From assembly GCF_902825325.1 (NCBI RefSeq), contig NZ_CADEAR010000004.1:62001-126000 (forward strand): DNA of 64,000 nt. The letters are read 5' to 3'. The translations under genes and the position numbers were made by a program. Of the stretch, positions 52,705-61,075 are shown in pieces. This stretch comes from Brucella tritici. Its GTDB lineage: Bacteria > Pseudomonadota > Alphaproteobacteria > Rhizobiales > Rhizobiaceae. The notes under the pieces were generated by a model. It was not told where the DNA came from and made no database searches. It was given only the letters and a program-made list of their open reading frames with translations. Within the stretch, counting starts at the first letter, position 1, and each line of letters starts with the position of its first letter.

Positions 52705-54213
52705 TCAGGCAGTAAAATTTGCGTTGTCGAACCATGCGATGAATGCGGTACGTTCGGCTTCGGTCAGGTGCAGGTAATGCTTGGTACGGCGATAGAGAAT
52801 GTCCTCTGCCGTCTTCGCCCATTCATTCGCTACCAGATAGCGCACTTCCGCCTCATAGAAGCTGCTGCCGAAATGGCGACCGAGACCTTCGAGGTTTTGC
52901 GCGCCTGCAACCACTTCTTTCGTGCGCGCACCGTAGAGGCGGCCATAATGATGGACGAGTGTGCGCGGCATCCACGGATAGGTGTCGCGCAAGCTATTGG
53001 CGAAGGTTTCATAATCGGCATTGGCGATTTCGCCGCCCGGAAGCGGTGCGCCATGCGTCCAGTCGCCGCCCATTTTCGGGAAGATGTGCTTGAGGCGATG
53101 CATGCCGCGCTCCGCCAGCTCGCGGAACGTGGTGATCTTGCCGCCAAAGACGTTGAGCAGCGGCGCGTCGTTGGTTTCGTCGAGGTCGAAGACATAATCG
53201 CGGGTGACGGCGGAAGGGTTGCCCTTGCCGTCGTCGAACAGCGGGCGAACACCGGAGAAGGAATGCAGCACGTCTTCGCGCCTGAGCTTTTCCTTGAAAT
53301 AGCGGTTCACCGCAGTCAGCAGATATTCGATTTCCTTCTCATCCGCTGCAACGTCTTCGGCACGGCCTTCATAGGCGATGTCGGTGGTGCCAATCAGCGC
53401 CTTGTCGCCCTCATAAGGATTGATGAAGATAACGCGCTTGTCGTGGTTCTGGACGAGATAGGCATTTGCGCCCGACCAGAATTTCGGAACGATGATGTGG
53501 CTGCCCTTGACGAGACGCACATTGCGCGACGAGTTGGAGCCAGCGACATTGTGGATGACATCCGTAACCCATGGTCCGGCGCAGTTGACGATGCAGCGCG
53601 CGCGGAATGTGCGGGTTTCGCCGGTGTCGCGGTTTTTTGTTTCCACAATCCAGCCGCCTTTTTCGCGGCGTGCGGAGACGACAGGCGTGCGGGTAAGAAT
53701 GGTCGCGCCTTTTTCAGCAGCGCCAACCGCATTTAGTGCAACGAGACGGGCATCATCGACCCAGCAGTCGGAATATTCGAAGCCTTTGGTATATTGGTCG
53801 ACGATCGGCGTACCTTCCGGATCGCGCCGCAGGTCGAGCGTGCGTGTGCCGGGAAGCTTCTTGCGACCGCCGAGGTGGTCATAGAGAAACAGGCCGAGCC
53901 GCACCAGCCAGGCTGGACGGTCCTGCGGGCTGTGCGGCAGAACGAAACGCATCGGCCAGATGATATGGGGAGCGGCGTTCAAAAGCACTTCGCGCTCGAT
54001 CAGCGCTTCGCGCACGAGGCGGAACTCATAATATTCGAGATAACGCAGGCCACCATGCACCAGCTTGCCGGAGCGCGATGATGTTCCCTGCGCCAGATCG
54101 TCCTTTTCCGCCAGCACAACCTTGAGGCCGCGCCCGGCGGCGTCACGGGCTACGCCCGCGCCGTTGATACCACCGCCGATGACAAACAGATCGCAGGTTT
54201 CCGGTTCAGCCAT
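52705..54213 (-). CDS. eryB: Erythritol-phosphate dehydrogenase EryB (GlpD-like flavoprotein)
   Basis: This is a 502-residue FAD enzyme of the glycerol-3-phosphate dehydrogenase family that oxidises erythritol 4-phosphate to 3-tetrulose 4-phosphate, passing electrons to the respiratory chain. The FAD motif DLFVIGGGINGAGVARDAAGRG is at residues 8-29, followed by KDDLAQGTSSRSGKLVHGGLRYLEYYEF, typical of the family. The ATG at 54213 has AAGGAG seven bases upstream; the longer frame from 54273 would overlap eryA. A paralogous flavoprotein gene begins at 63503. Confidence 0.93.
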   Translation of the reverse strand: MAEPETCDLFVIGGGINGAGVARDAAGRGLKVVLAEKDDLAQGTSSRSGKLVHGGLRYLEYYEFRLVREALIEREVLLNAAPHIIWPMRFVLPHSPQDRPAWLVRLGLFLYDHLGGRKKLPGTRTLDLRRDPEGTPIVDQYTKGFEYSDCWVDDARLVALNAVGAAEKGATILTRTPVVSARREKGGWIVETKNRDTGETRTFRARCIVNCAGPWVTDVIHNVAGSNSSRNVRLVKGSHIIVPKFWSGANAYLVQNHDKRVIFINPYEGDKALIGTTDIAYEGRAEDVAADEKEIEYLLTAVNRYFKEKLRREDVLHSFSGVRPLFDDGKGNPSAVTRDYVFDLDETNDAPLLNVFGGKITTFRELAERGMHRLKHIFPKMGGDWTHGAPLPGGEIANADYETFANSLRDTYPWMPRTLVHHYGRLYGARTKEVVAGAQNLEGLGRHFGSSFYEAEVRYLVANEWAKTAEDILYRRTKHYLHLTEAERTAFIAWFDNANFTA

Positions 54214-54248
54214 TTCATGCTCCTTCGGATGCAATTGCATCCCATAGT

Positions 54249-55799
54249 CTATATGCGTGCCAACTTGCCCCATACCGGCGTCAGTGCCAGCCGAGCTTCC
54301 TGATAGGCAACGAATAGTTCCTCATAGTGCTTTGCGCGCGGACCGTCCGGGGCCTCGCACGGGCCAAGCAGCGGCTCGACCCATTCCGCAATACATGCAT
54401 CCATGCTGGGATAGGCGCCGATGGCCACCGCAGCCATCATGGCAGCACCTGCGGCTCCCGCCTCTTCGCGCGAGGAAACACGCACTGGCGCATTCACGGC
54501 TGCGGCAAGGGTGCTGCGCAGAGCCTTCGAGCGCGCCGCGCCGCCGGTGATGCGCAATTCGGCAGGCATTTCACCCATGGCTGCGTAGCAGTCGCGCGTT
54601 GCCATGCCGAGGCCTTCAACGACAGACCGCACCATTTCGGGGAAACGGTCGCGGCTGGAAAGGCCGACGAAACCGGCCCGGGCATAGGCATTGACGAAGG
54701 GGCCGCGTTCGCCCGCTTCCGAAATATACGGATGATAGAGGATCGCCCCCGGACGGCTGGCATTGAACCAATCATCAAGGCGGGGAATAAGGTCACCGAG
54801 CGAAATAGGCTTGTCCGGCGTCGACATGAGATCGGCAGCGACCTGCAATATCCAGTCAATATTGATCGTCGCGCCCATATTGGTCTGCACCTGCGTGACG
54901 ATACCGGGAATGGGCAGGGCGATGACGTAGCCGGTGCCTTCCTTGTTCAGGTGGATGTCGGCAATCGGCTTGGCACGCATGTGCACGCCTGTGGAACCGA
55001 TGGTCGAGCATCCGGCTCCTGCCGTTCCACCGCGAACGCCTGCGCCGAGTGCGGTCATCGCCATATCGACATAGGCGAGGCTCACCGGCGTTCCTGCCCG
55101 CAAGCCCGTTGCTGCTGCCGCTTCGGGGGAAAGCGGATGCTGCACTTCGGTGCCGTCGATGATTTCCGGCAGCAATCCACGTCGTTTCGTCAGGCCGAGC
55201 GCGTCGATGACGACATCGTCATACTGGCGATTGCGGAAATTGCCGAAGGTGAAGCTTGCTTCCGAGGGGTCGGTGGCGCGAATGCCGGTGAGATTGAGAT
55301 AGAGCCAGTCCTTACAGTGGAGCGCAACTTCGGCATTATCCAGAAGCTCGGGCGCGATAGCATCCATATGCGCCATCTGGGAGCCCTGCTGGCAGGTGTT
55401 CAGCCCGGTGCCGGTCGCTTCAAAGCGCGCGCGGTTCATGGGGCCAGCGGCAAGCCGCGTGACCGTCGTTGCCGCACGGGCATCGAGCCATAGCCAGGCA
55501 TCGCCAACCGGCTGGTTGTCGCGACCGACAAGCCAGGTTCCGTCGCCCTGGCCGGTAACGGCGATTGCCGCAGTGCGTTCGGCTAGGCCCGGCACCTTCG
55601 CGCCGAGGTCGCGCAATGCGCGCGCGCAGTCATGCCATGTCTGGGAAAGCGATTGTGTGACGGCGCCATGGTCGCCGGTATCGTATTTGTTGCGAACGGC
55701 TGCAGACTCGATCTGACGTCCGCTGAGATCGAAAGCGACTGCCTTGAGCACGGAAGTACCCGCGTCGATCCCGATGATGATGTCACCTTTCTCACGCAT
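54249..55799 (-). CDS. eryA: Erythritol kinase EryA (FGGY family)
   Basis: This 516-residue FGGY carbohydrate kinase phosphorylates erythritol, the first step of the pathway. The N-terminal phosphate loop IIIGIDAGTSVLKAVAFD, AVTGQGDGTWLV and GAGCSTIGSTGVHMRA are clear. The C-terminal ELRITGGAARSKALRSTLAAAVNAPV ATP-binding block follows. It leads the eryABCD operon and is divergent from the transporter. The start codon has no strong ribosome binding site; MREKGDIIIG is nevertheless the natural N-terminus. Confidence 0.94.
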   Translation of the reverse strand: MREKGDIIIGIDAGTSVLKAVAFDLSGRQIESAAVRNKYDTGDHGAVTQSLSQTWHDCARALRDLGAKVPGLAERTAAIAVTGQGDGTWLVGRDNQPVGDAWLWLDARAATTVTRLAAGPMNRARFEATGTGLNTCQQGSQMAHMDAIAPELLDNAEVALHCKDWLYLNLTGIRATDPSEASFTFGNFRNRQYDDVVIDALGLTKRRGLLPEIIDGTEVQHPLSPEAAAATGLRAGTPVSLAYVDMAMTALGAGVRGGTAGAGCSTIGSTGVHMRAKPIADIHLNKEGTGYVIALPIPGIVTQVQTNMGATINIDWILQVAADLMSTPDKPISLGDLIPRLDDWFNASRPGAILYHPYISEAGERGPFVNAYARAGFVGLSSRDRFPEMVRSVVEGLGMATRDCYAAMGEMPAELRITGGAARSKALRSTLAAAVNAPVRVSSREEAGAAGAAMMAAVAIGAYPSMDACIAEWVEPLLGPCEAPDGPRAKHYEELFVAYQEARLALTPVWGKLARI

Positions 55800-55902
55800 G
55801 GCGGATATGTGCTTTCATTGACATTTGGATTCCTCCCGCGACTGAAAATACGTCGCTCCCAGCCCCGTTTATAATGAAGTCGGGCAATGGCGTATGCTGG
55901 AG

Positions 55903-55913
55903 ATAACATAACG
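55903..55913. promoter_or_regulatory. ATAACAT motif, eryA side
   Basis: ATAACATAACG contains two overlapping ATAAC units about 100 bases upstream of the eryA start codon. It resembles the motifs at 44193-44220, 50776-50790 and 56258-56264 and is a candidate EryD or DeoR site. Confidence 0.42.
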
Positions 55914-56257
55914 CTACCACGTTGTCTGTAAAATTTTCGATGGTGAGAATTTTTTTTCACCAAACAGTGATTGCAGGGGAAATCGCTGTGATTCAATGTG
56001 CGGATTTTGACCCGTTTCTTTTCTTTCTGGCAAAGATTTTTCTATCAGAAAATTGCTAACTATCTGAAATAAATAATAATATTTTTGGATACCTCTTACG
56101 TTTCCATATGCTTTTATCGTGAAAAGTTGCTGTGTGAATAATTCGCGTTGTAACGGAATATGTAGTGGATTTCTCTGGATTGTGATGTGGATTCAGCATG
56201 GAATGGTGCTAATTAACCGGTGTTTCGAAAACATCCGATTGACAGCTTTCAAGCTTT

Positions 56258-56264
56258 ATAACAT
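56258..56264. promoter_or_regulatory. ATAACAT motif, ery transporter side
   Basis: ATAACAT is followed by CATTATT, so the second half-site is imperfect. It lies 13 bases after a TTGACA hexamer, where bound protein would overlap a promoter. Evidence is the shared motif only. Confidence 0.4.
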
Positions 56265-56370
56265 CATTATTGGAGTTAATAACACACCGCTATCATAGGC
56301 TCTGATTGCGGTGCATCTGTTTCCAGGTTGCACGGAGGAGCGGGGCCCTGGAATTCATGTGGAGGCCATC

Positions 56371-56469
56371 ATGATCTTGTCCATCGCATCTTGCGCCGCT
56401 TTGGCGGAGGCTCCTGCCTATCCGGCAGGCCCGATGGCAATGATCGAGAATAGTCTACAGGCGGCTTAA
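56371..56469 (+). CDS. Possible 32-residue leader peptide or small protein
   Basis: This short frame begins with ATG five bases after GGAGG (56361-56365) and ends at TAA. It would encode MILSIASCAALAEAPAYPAG and twelve more residues, a mildly hydrophobic peptide. It lies 62 bases upstream of the DUF2291 gene on the transporter strand. A further five-codon frame (ATG 56356) overlaps its start by ATGA. It could be a translated leader controlling the transporter genes or a small membrane-associated protein. I do not recognise it. Confidence 0.4.
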   Translation: MILSIASCAALAEAPAYPAGPMAMIENSLQAA

Positions 56470-56531
56470 ATCCAGCCGCATCATCCGTTTCCATAACGAC
56501 AATACGGCAGAATTGCTGAAGGCGTTTGATA

Positions 56532-57185
56532 ATGAGTGCACAAACCAGTCAAATTTCACAAAAACCCGCAAAGCTGAGCCGCGCCGTCGTCTGGAGCGTG
56601 ATCGCTGTGGTGGTGGTTGTCGGTGCGATTGCCTTCGACACGAAAGTCGTGAAGATCGGGTCTGATTCCGATGTGCGCCAGCAGGCTTTCTCTCCCGATG
56701 CCTATGGCGCTTCCGAATTCCCCAAGGTGAAGGCCAGCGTCGAGCAGCGCGCCGTGGATGCTGTGGAAGTTGGAACGGCTCTCGCCGCCGACAAGGCCGC
56801 AGCCGGAAAGAAATATGGCGTGGGCGATGTTAATCCGGTCATCCCGGTCAAGTTCACGGGCGTCGTCGAAGAGCGCAAGTCCAACTACAACGTCGTGAAG
56901 GTCGATGGCCTGCCGGACGGCGTCGCCATCCGTGTCCAGACCGGCCCTGCCGTCAACGGCACCGATCTGCGCGATGCGACCGGCGAAATCCAGTTCGGCC
57001 AGTTCAAGAACCAGATCGAATATCAGAACGCCGGCTCGGCTTTGAACAATGAGATGAAGAAGCAGGTGCTTTCGGGCGTCGATGTCGAGAATCTCGTCGG
57101 CAAGACCGTGACGGTGGTTGGCGTCTTCAAGGTCGTCAATCCGAAGAACTGGCTCGTCACGCCTGTGGGGCTGGAAGTGAAATGA
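56532..57185 (+). CDS. DUF2291 family protein of the erythritol transporter operon
   Basis: This is a 217-residue protein with one N-terminal membrane segment (LSRAVVWSVIAVVVVVGAIAF) and a periplasmic domain (KKYGVGDVNPVIPVKFTGVV, YNVVKVDGLPDGVAIRVQTGPAVNGTDLRDATG and so on). It belongs to the DUF2291 group, found next to sugar ABC transporters. It is not the binding protein, which is encoded at 59953. It overlaps the ATPase gene by four bases (ATGA), so tight co-translation is likely. The ATG at 56532 is used rather than a TTG two codons earlier. Confidence 0.85.
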   Translation: MSAQTSQISQKPAKLSRAVVWSVIAVVVVVGAIAFDTKVVKIGSDSDVRQQAFSPDAYGASEFPKVKASVEQRAVDAVEVGTALAADKAAAGKKYGVGDVNPVIPVKFTGVVEERKSNYNVVKVDGLPDGVAIRVQTGPAVNGTDLRDATGEIQFGQFKNQIEYQNAGSALNNEMKKQVLSGVDVENLVGKTVTVVGVFKVVNPKNWLVTPVGLEVK

Positions 57186-58726
57186 GCGCCGCTCCAAAAA
57201 TCGAAGGCAAAAACGGCGATGTCGTTCTTGCCGCGCACAACGTCGCCAAAGCCTATGGTCGCATTCATGCCTTGAAGGGCGTGAATTTCGAAATTCGCCG
57301 TGGTCAGGTCACGACGCTTTTCGGCGAAAACGGTGCCGGAAAATCGACGCTGATGAAAGTGCTTTCCGGCGTCATCCAGCCGACCTCCGGCACGATCATT
57401 CTCGATGGCGAACCGGTGACGTTCAATTCGTCTACTGAAGCGCGCGATCTCGGCATCTCGATCATCCATCAGGAATTGAGCCTCGCGCCCAACATGAACG
57501 TGCGCGACAACATCTTCATGGGACGCGAAATCCGTACTGCGACCGGCGTCGATTTCGCCGAGGAAGAACGCCTGACGCGTGATCTTCTGAAGGAATTGGA
57601 AGAAGACATCGATCCACTGACGCCGGTCGAGGAACTTCGCCTTGGCCAGCAGCAGGTCGTTGAAATTGCCCGTGCTCTTTCGGTCAATTCACGTATTCTC
57701 ATTATGGATGAGCCGACATCGGCGCTCAGCGCCTCGGAAGTCGAGGTTCTGTTCAAGGTGATCCGCGACCTGACGGCGCGTGGTGTCGCCATCGTCTATA
57801 TTTCGCACCATCTGGAAGAAGCGCTGCAGATCACCAATCATGCGGTGGTGCTGCGCGACGGCACCATGACGGCCTATGCACCGCGCGAGGAAATCGATCT
57901 GGAATGGATCGTCCGCAACATGGTCGGCGAAAATTTCGATCTCGGCTCGCCGCCGACCGGCTATGACTGGGGCGATGTTGCGCTCTCCGTGGAGAACCTG
58001 ACGGTTCCCGATCCGGGTGGTGCGGGCTTCGCGCTGGTCGACCGCATGTCGCTTCAGGTCCGGGCTGGTGAAATCGTCTGCATTTATGGCCTCATGGGTG
58101 CCGGTCGTACGGAGCTTCTGGAAACTGTTGCCGGTCGTCTCAAGGCAAGCGGTGGACGTGTTCTCCTGAAAGGGCAGGATGTTTCCGGCCTCACCATCGC
58201 GCAGCGTATCGAGAAGGGCCTTGTGCTGGTGCCGGAAGATCGCCAGCGCGACGGTCTCGTCCAGACGATGACGGTCGGCAAGAACCTGTCGCTCGCCAGC
58301 ATCGCCGAAATGACGAAGGGCCTTTTCACATCGCGCAAGCGTGAAAAGCAGATTGTCGATCAGTCGATCAAGAATGTGCACATCAAGACGGATGGCGGCG
58401 AAGCGACAATCGGTTCGCTTTCCGGTGGTAACCAGCAGAAGGTCGTGATCGGCAAGATGCTGGCAACCGAGCCGGAAGTCATTCTGCTTGATGAGCCAAG
58501 CCGCGGCATCGACATCGGGGCGAAGGCGGAAGTGTTCAAGCTTCTAGCTGAAAAGGCGAAGCAGGGTCTGGCTGTCGTCTACACGACTTCGGAAGTCGGC
58601 GAGTGCCTTAGCATCGCTCATCGTATCATCGTCATGCACCGTGGACGCATCTCTGCCGAATTCGGATCGGACGTGTCCAAGGAGAAGATCATGGCCGCCT
58701 CGGGCGAAGCCATGGTCGGTCACTAA
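57182..58726 (+). CDS. eryE: Erythritol ABC transporter ATPase EryE
   Basis: This 514-residue protein has two fused ATP-binding cassettes, typical of ribose-type sugar importers. The first has Walker A GENGAGKSTLMK and Walker B ILIMDEPTSALS; the second has a degenerate Walker A (GLMGAGRTELLE) with signature LSGGNQQKVVIG and Walker B VILLDEPSRGID. It powers erythritol uptake with EryF and EryG. The name follows the Brucella eryEFG set. Confidence 0.93.
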   Translation: MSAAPKIEGKNGDVVLAAHNVAKAYGRIHALKGVNFEIRRGQVTTLFGENGAGKSTLMKVLSGVIQPTSGTIILDGEPVTFNSSTEARDLGISIIHQELSLAPNMNVRDNIFMGREIRTATGVDFAEEERLTRDLLKELEEDIDPLTPVEELRLGQQQVVEIARALSVNSRILIMDEPTSALSASEVEVLFKVIRDLTARGVAIVYISHHLEEALQITNHAVVLRDGTMTAYAPREEIDLEWIVRNMVGENFDLGSPPTGYDWGDVALSVENLTVPDPGGAGFALVDRMSLQVRAGEIVCIYGLMGAGRTELLETVAGRLKASGGRVLLKGQDVSGLTIAQRIEKGLVLVPEDRQRDGLVQTMTVGKNLSLASIAEMTKGLFTSRKREKQIVDQSIKNVHIKTDGGEATIGSLSGGNQQKVVIGKMLATEPEVILLDEPSRGIDIGAKAEVFKLLAEKAKQGLAVVYTTSEVGECLSIAHRIIVMHRGRISAEFGSDVSKEKIMAASGEAMVGH

Positions 58727-58749
58727 AATAGTTATGGAGCACTGATAGA

Positions 58750-59790
58750 ATGTCAGTCACGAGCACCAACAAAGAAACAGCGGCTCCGAACGGCGCGAAG
58801 CGGAAACCCGGCATCGTGCATCTGCTGCTCGAAGGTCGTGCATTTTTTGCACTGATCGCGATCATCGCAGTTTTCTCGTTCCTTTCGCCTTATTATTTCA
58901 CGGTCGACAACTTCCTCATCATGTCGTCGCACGTGGCCATTTTCGGCCTGCTTGCCATCGGCATGCTGCTCGTCATCCTCAATGGCGGCATCGATCTTTC
59001 CGTTGGCTCCACATTGGGGCTGGCCGGTGTGGTCGCCGGTTTTCTGATGCAGGGCGTGACGCTGCAGGAATTCGGCATCATTCTCTATTTCCCGGTCTGG
59101 GCCGTGGTTCTCATCACCTGTGCGCTCGGCGCGTTCGTCGGCGCGGTCAACGGTGTGCTCATCGCATATCTGCGCGTTCCGGCCTTCGTTGCGACGCTCG
59201 GCGTTCTCTATTGCGCGCGCGGCGTGGCGCTTCTGATGACCAATGGCCTGACCTACAACAATCTCGGCGGACGTCCGGAACTTGGCAATACGGGCTTTGA
59301 ATGGCTTGGATTCAACAAATTGTTCGGCGTGCCGATCGGCGTTCTGGTTCTGGCGGTTCTCGCCATCATCTGCGCGATCGTTCTCAACCGCACAGCATTT
59401 GGCCGCTGGCTCTATGCATCGGGCGGCAACGAACGTGCGGCTGAACTGTCCGGCGTTCCGGTCAAGCGCGTCAAGGTGTCGGTCTATGTCATTTCCGGCA
59501 TTTGCGCTGCCATCGCAGGTCTGGTTCTTTCTTCGCAGCTTACGTCGGCTGGTCCGACAGCAGGCACCACTTACGAACTGACGGCAATCGCTGCCGTGGT
59601 TATCGGTGGCGCTGCGCTCACTGGGGGGCGCGGTACTATACAGGGCACACTTCTCGGCGCTTTCGTGATCGGTTTCCTTTCCGACGGCCTCGTGATTATC
59701 GGCGTGTCCTCCTACTGGCAGACCGTCTTTACCGGCGCGGTGATCGTGCTCGCGGTTCTGCTCAACAGCATTCAATACTCCCGGCGATGA
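58750..59790 (+). CDS. eryF: Erythritol ABC transporter permease EryF
   Basis: This is a 346-residue ribose-type (RbsC-like) permease with about nine or ten membrane segments. It shows LLAIGMLLVILNGGIDLSVGSTLGLAGVVAG near residue 80, GAVNGVLIAYLRVPAFVATLG, GRWLYASGGNERAAELSGVPV (the ATPase-contact loop) and YELTAIAAVVIGGAALTGGRG. It would work as a homodimer with the double ATPase EryE. Confidence 0.94.
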   Translation: MSVTSTNKETAAPNGAKRKPGIVHLLLEGRAFFALIAIIAVFSFLSPYYFTVDNFLIMSSHVAIFGLLAIGMLLVILNGGIDLSVGSTLGLAGVVAGFLMQGVTLQEFGIILYFPVWAVVLITCALGAFVGAVNGVLIAYLRVPAFVATLGVLYCARGVALLMTNGLTYNNLGGRPELGNTGFEWLGFNKLFGVPIGVLVLAVLAIICAIVLNRTAFGRWLYASGGNERAAELSGVPVKRVKVSVYVISGICAAIAGLVLSSQLTSAGPTAGTTYELTAIAAVVIGGAALTGGRGTIQGTLLGAFVIGFLSDGLVIIGVSSYWQTVFTGAVIVLAVLLNSIQYSRR

Positions 59791-59952
59791 TCGATAGCGG
59801 CTCTGTCCACCGTTCCGGATGGAGCCGCGAAAACAGCCGGGCGTATCGAAAGAGTTCCAAAAGGGCACAAGATCTCGAAAACGGCCTGATGGAAATGAGT
59901 ACCGCCGGGGAACCGGCATAACGCAAACGAAAAATGTTAAGGGAGTGAGACC

Positions 59953-60900
59953 ATGTTCAAGAAGGGAATGCGCGTTCTGTTCGCCGCTGCGGCAGCGTTG
60001 CCTCTCATCGCCAGCACGGCCTGGGCCGAAGGACTGATGACGATCATCGTCAACGATCCGTCCAATCCGTACTGGTACACCGAAGGTGAAATTGCCAAGA
60101 AGACCGCTGAAGGTCTCGGCTACAAGGCTGTTGTCGGTGGCCACAAGGGCGACACCAACACCGAAAGCAACCTGATCGACACGGCTATCACCAACAAGTC
60201 GGTTGCCATCATTCTCGACCCGGCCAATGCGGACGGTTCGGTCGGCGCGGTCAAGCGTGCAATCGCCGCCAACATCCCGGTTTTCCTCGTCAATGCGGAA
60301 ATCAACCAGGAAGGCCTGGCCAAGGCACAGCTCGTTTCCAACAACGCACAGGGCGCCGCTATCGGTGCGACCCAGTGGGTCGAAAGCGTTGGCGACAAGG
60401 GCAAGTATGTCGAGCTGTTCGGTTCGCCATCGGACAACAACGCCGCAACGCGCTCGAACGGCTATGAAACCGTTCTGTCGCAGTATCCCGATCTGGTGAA
60501 GGCCGGTCAGGACGTCGCCAACTGGGACCGTACGCAGGGTCACGACAAGATGCAGGCTCTGCTTCAGGCCAATCCGGACATCATCGGCGTTATCTCCGGT
60601 AATGACGAAATGGCTCTGGGCGCAATTGCTGCTCTGAAGAAGGCTGGCAAGCTGGATCAGGTGAAGGTCGGTGGTTTCGACGGTTCGCCGGATGCGGTTG
60701 CAGCCATCAAGGCGGGTGAACTGCAGTACACCGTTCTGCAGCCGGTTGCCGTGTTCTCGGAAGCTGCCGTCAAGCAGGCCGACAACTTCATCAAGACCGG
60801 CAAGACCGGTGTGGATCATGAAAAGCAGCTCTTCGACTGCATCCTGATCACCAAGGACAATGTCGACAAGTACACCTCGCCGTTCGTTCTCGAACAGTAA
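59953..60900 (+). CDS. eryG: Erythritol ABC transporter binding protein EryG
   Basis: This is a 315-residue periplasmic binding protein of the ribose/galactose type. The signal peptide (MFKKGMRVLFAAAAALPLIASTAWA) is followed by EGLMTIIVNDPSNPYWYTEGEIAKKTAEGLGY. Other family features are LIDTAITNKSVAIILDPAN, IPVFLVNAEI, DNNAATRSNGYETVL and GVISGNDEMALGAIAALKKAG. A 163-base gap separates it from eryF and GGGAG is upstream of its ATG, which allows separate high expression. A GC hairpin lies just downstream. Confidence 0.94.
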   Translation: MFKKGMRVLFAAAAALPLIASTAWAEGLMTIIVNDPSNPYWYTEGEIAKKTAEGLGYKAVVGGHKGDTNTESNLIDTAITNKSVAIILDPANADGSVGAVKRAIAANIPVFLVNAEINQEGLAKAQLVSNNAQGAAIGATQWVESVGDKGKYVELFGSPSDNNAATRSNGYETVLSQYPDLVKAGQDVANWDRTQGHDKMQALLQANPDIIGVISGNDEMALGAIAALKKAGKLDQVKVGGFDGSPDAVAAIKAGELQYTVLQPVAVFSEAAVKQADNFIKTGKTGVDHEKQLFDCILITKDNVDKYTSPFVLEQ

Positions 60901-60911
60901 GGTTTGAAAAG

Positions 60912-60946
60912 GCGCATCCCGGCAGCAGAACGCTTTCGGGATGCGC
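60912..60946 (+). terminator. Hairpin downstream of eryG
   Basis: GCGCATCCCG (60912-60921) and CGGGATGCGC (60937-60946) form a perfect ten-pair stem with a 15-base loop. Only three T's follow, so strong termination is uncertain. The right arm resembles the end of the dispersed repeat at 47440-47521. Confidence 0.5.
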
Positions 60947-61075
60947 ATTTCCAGAAGTCCCTCTCCTCAAGAAAGTCCCATGCAATCACTCGCTGGATTT
61001 TGGGGCTGAAGACCGCGCAATATAAAGCCTATCAGGCGATTCCGAAGCTTTTGGAACGCGCAAGCAAGGGGACAA

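Larger units (their letters stand above)
55800..56370. other. Divergent erythritol promoter region (eryA / ery transporter)
   Basis: This AT-rich gap holds the promoters for both arms of the ery locus. It has ATAACAT at 55903-55909, followed directly by ATAACG, on the eryA side. A TTGACA hexamer at 56239-56244 and another ATAACAT at 56258-56264 lie on the transporter side. I could not define complete -35/-10 pairs. The next bases carry a 32-codon frame with a strong ribosome binding site (56371-56469). Confidence 0.6.

Noticed and set aside
52480-53736. 418-codon open frame antisense to eryB and eryC
   Set aside because: It spans the junction of two well-supported ery genes on the other strand and shows no protein features.
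56239-56264. Full sigma-70 promoter before the ery leader frame
   Set aside because: TTGACA is present, but TATAAC follows after only 12 bases and no good -10 lies at 17 bases.
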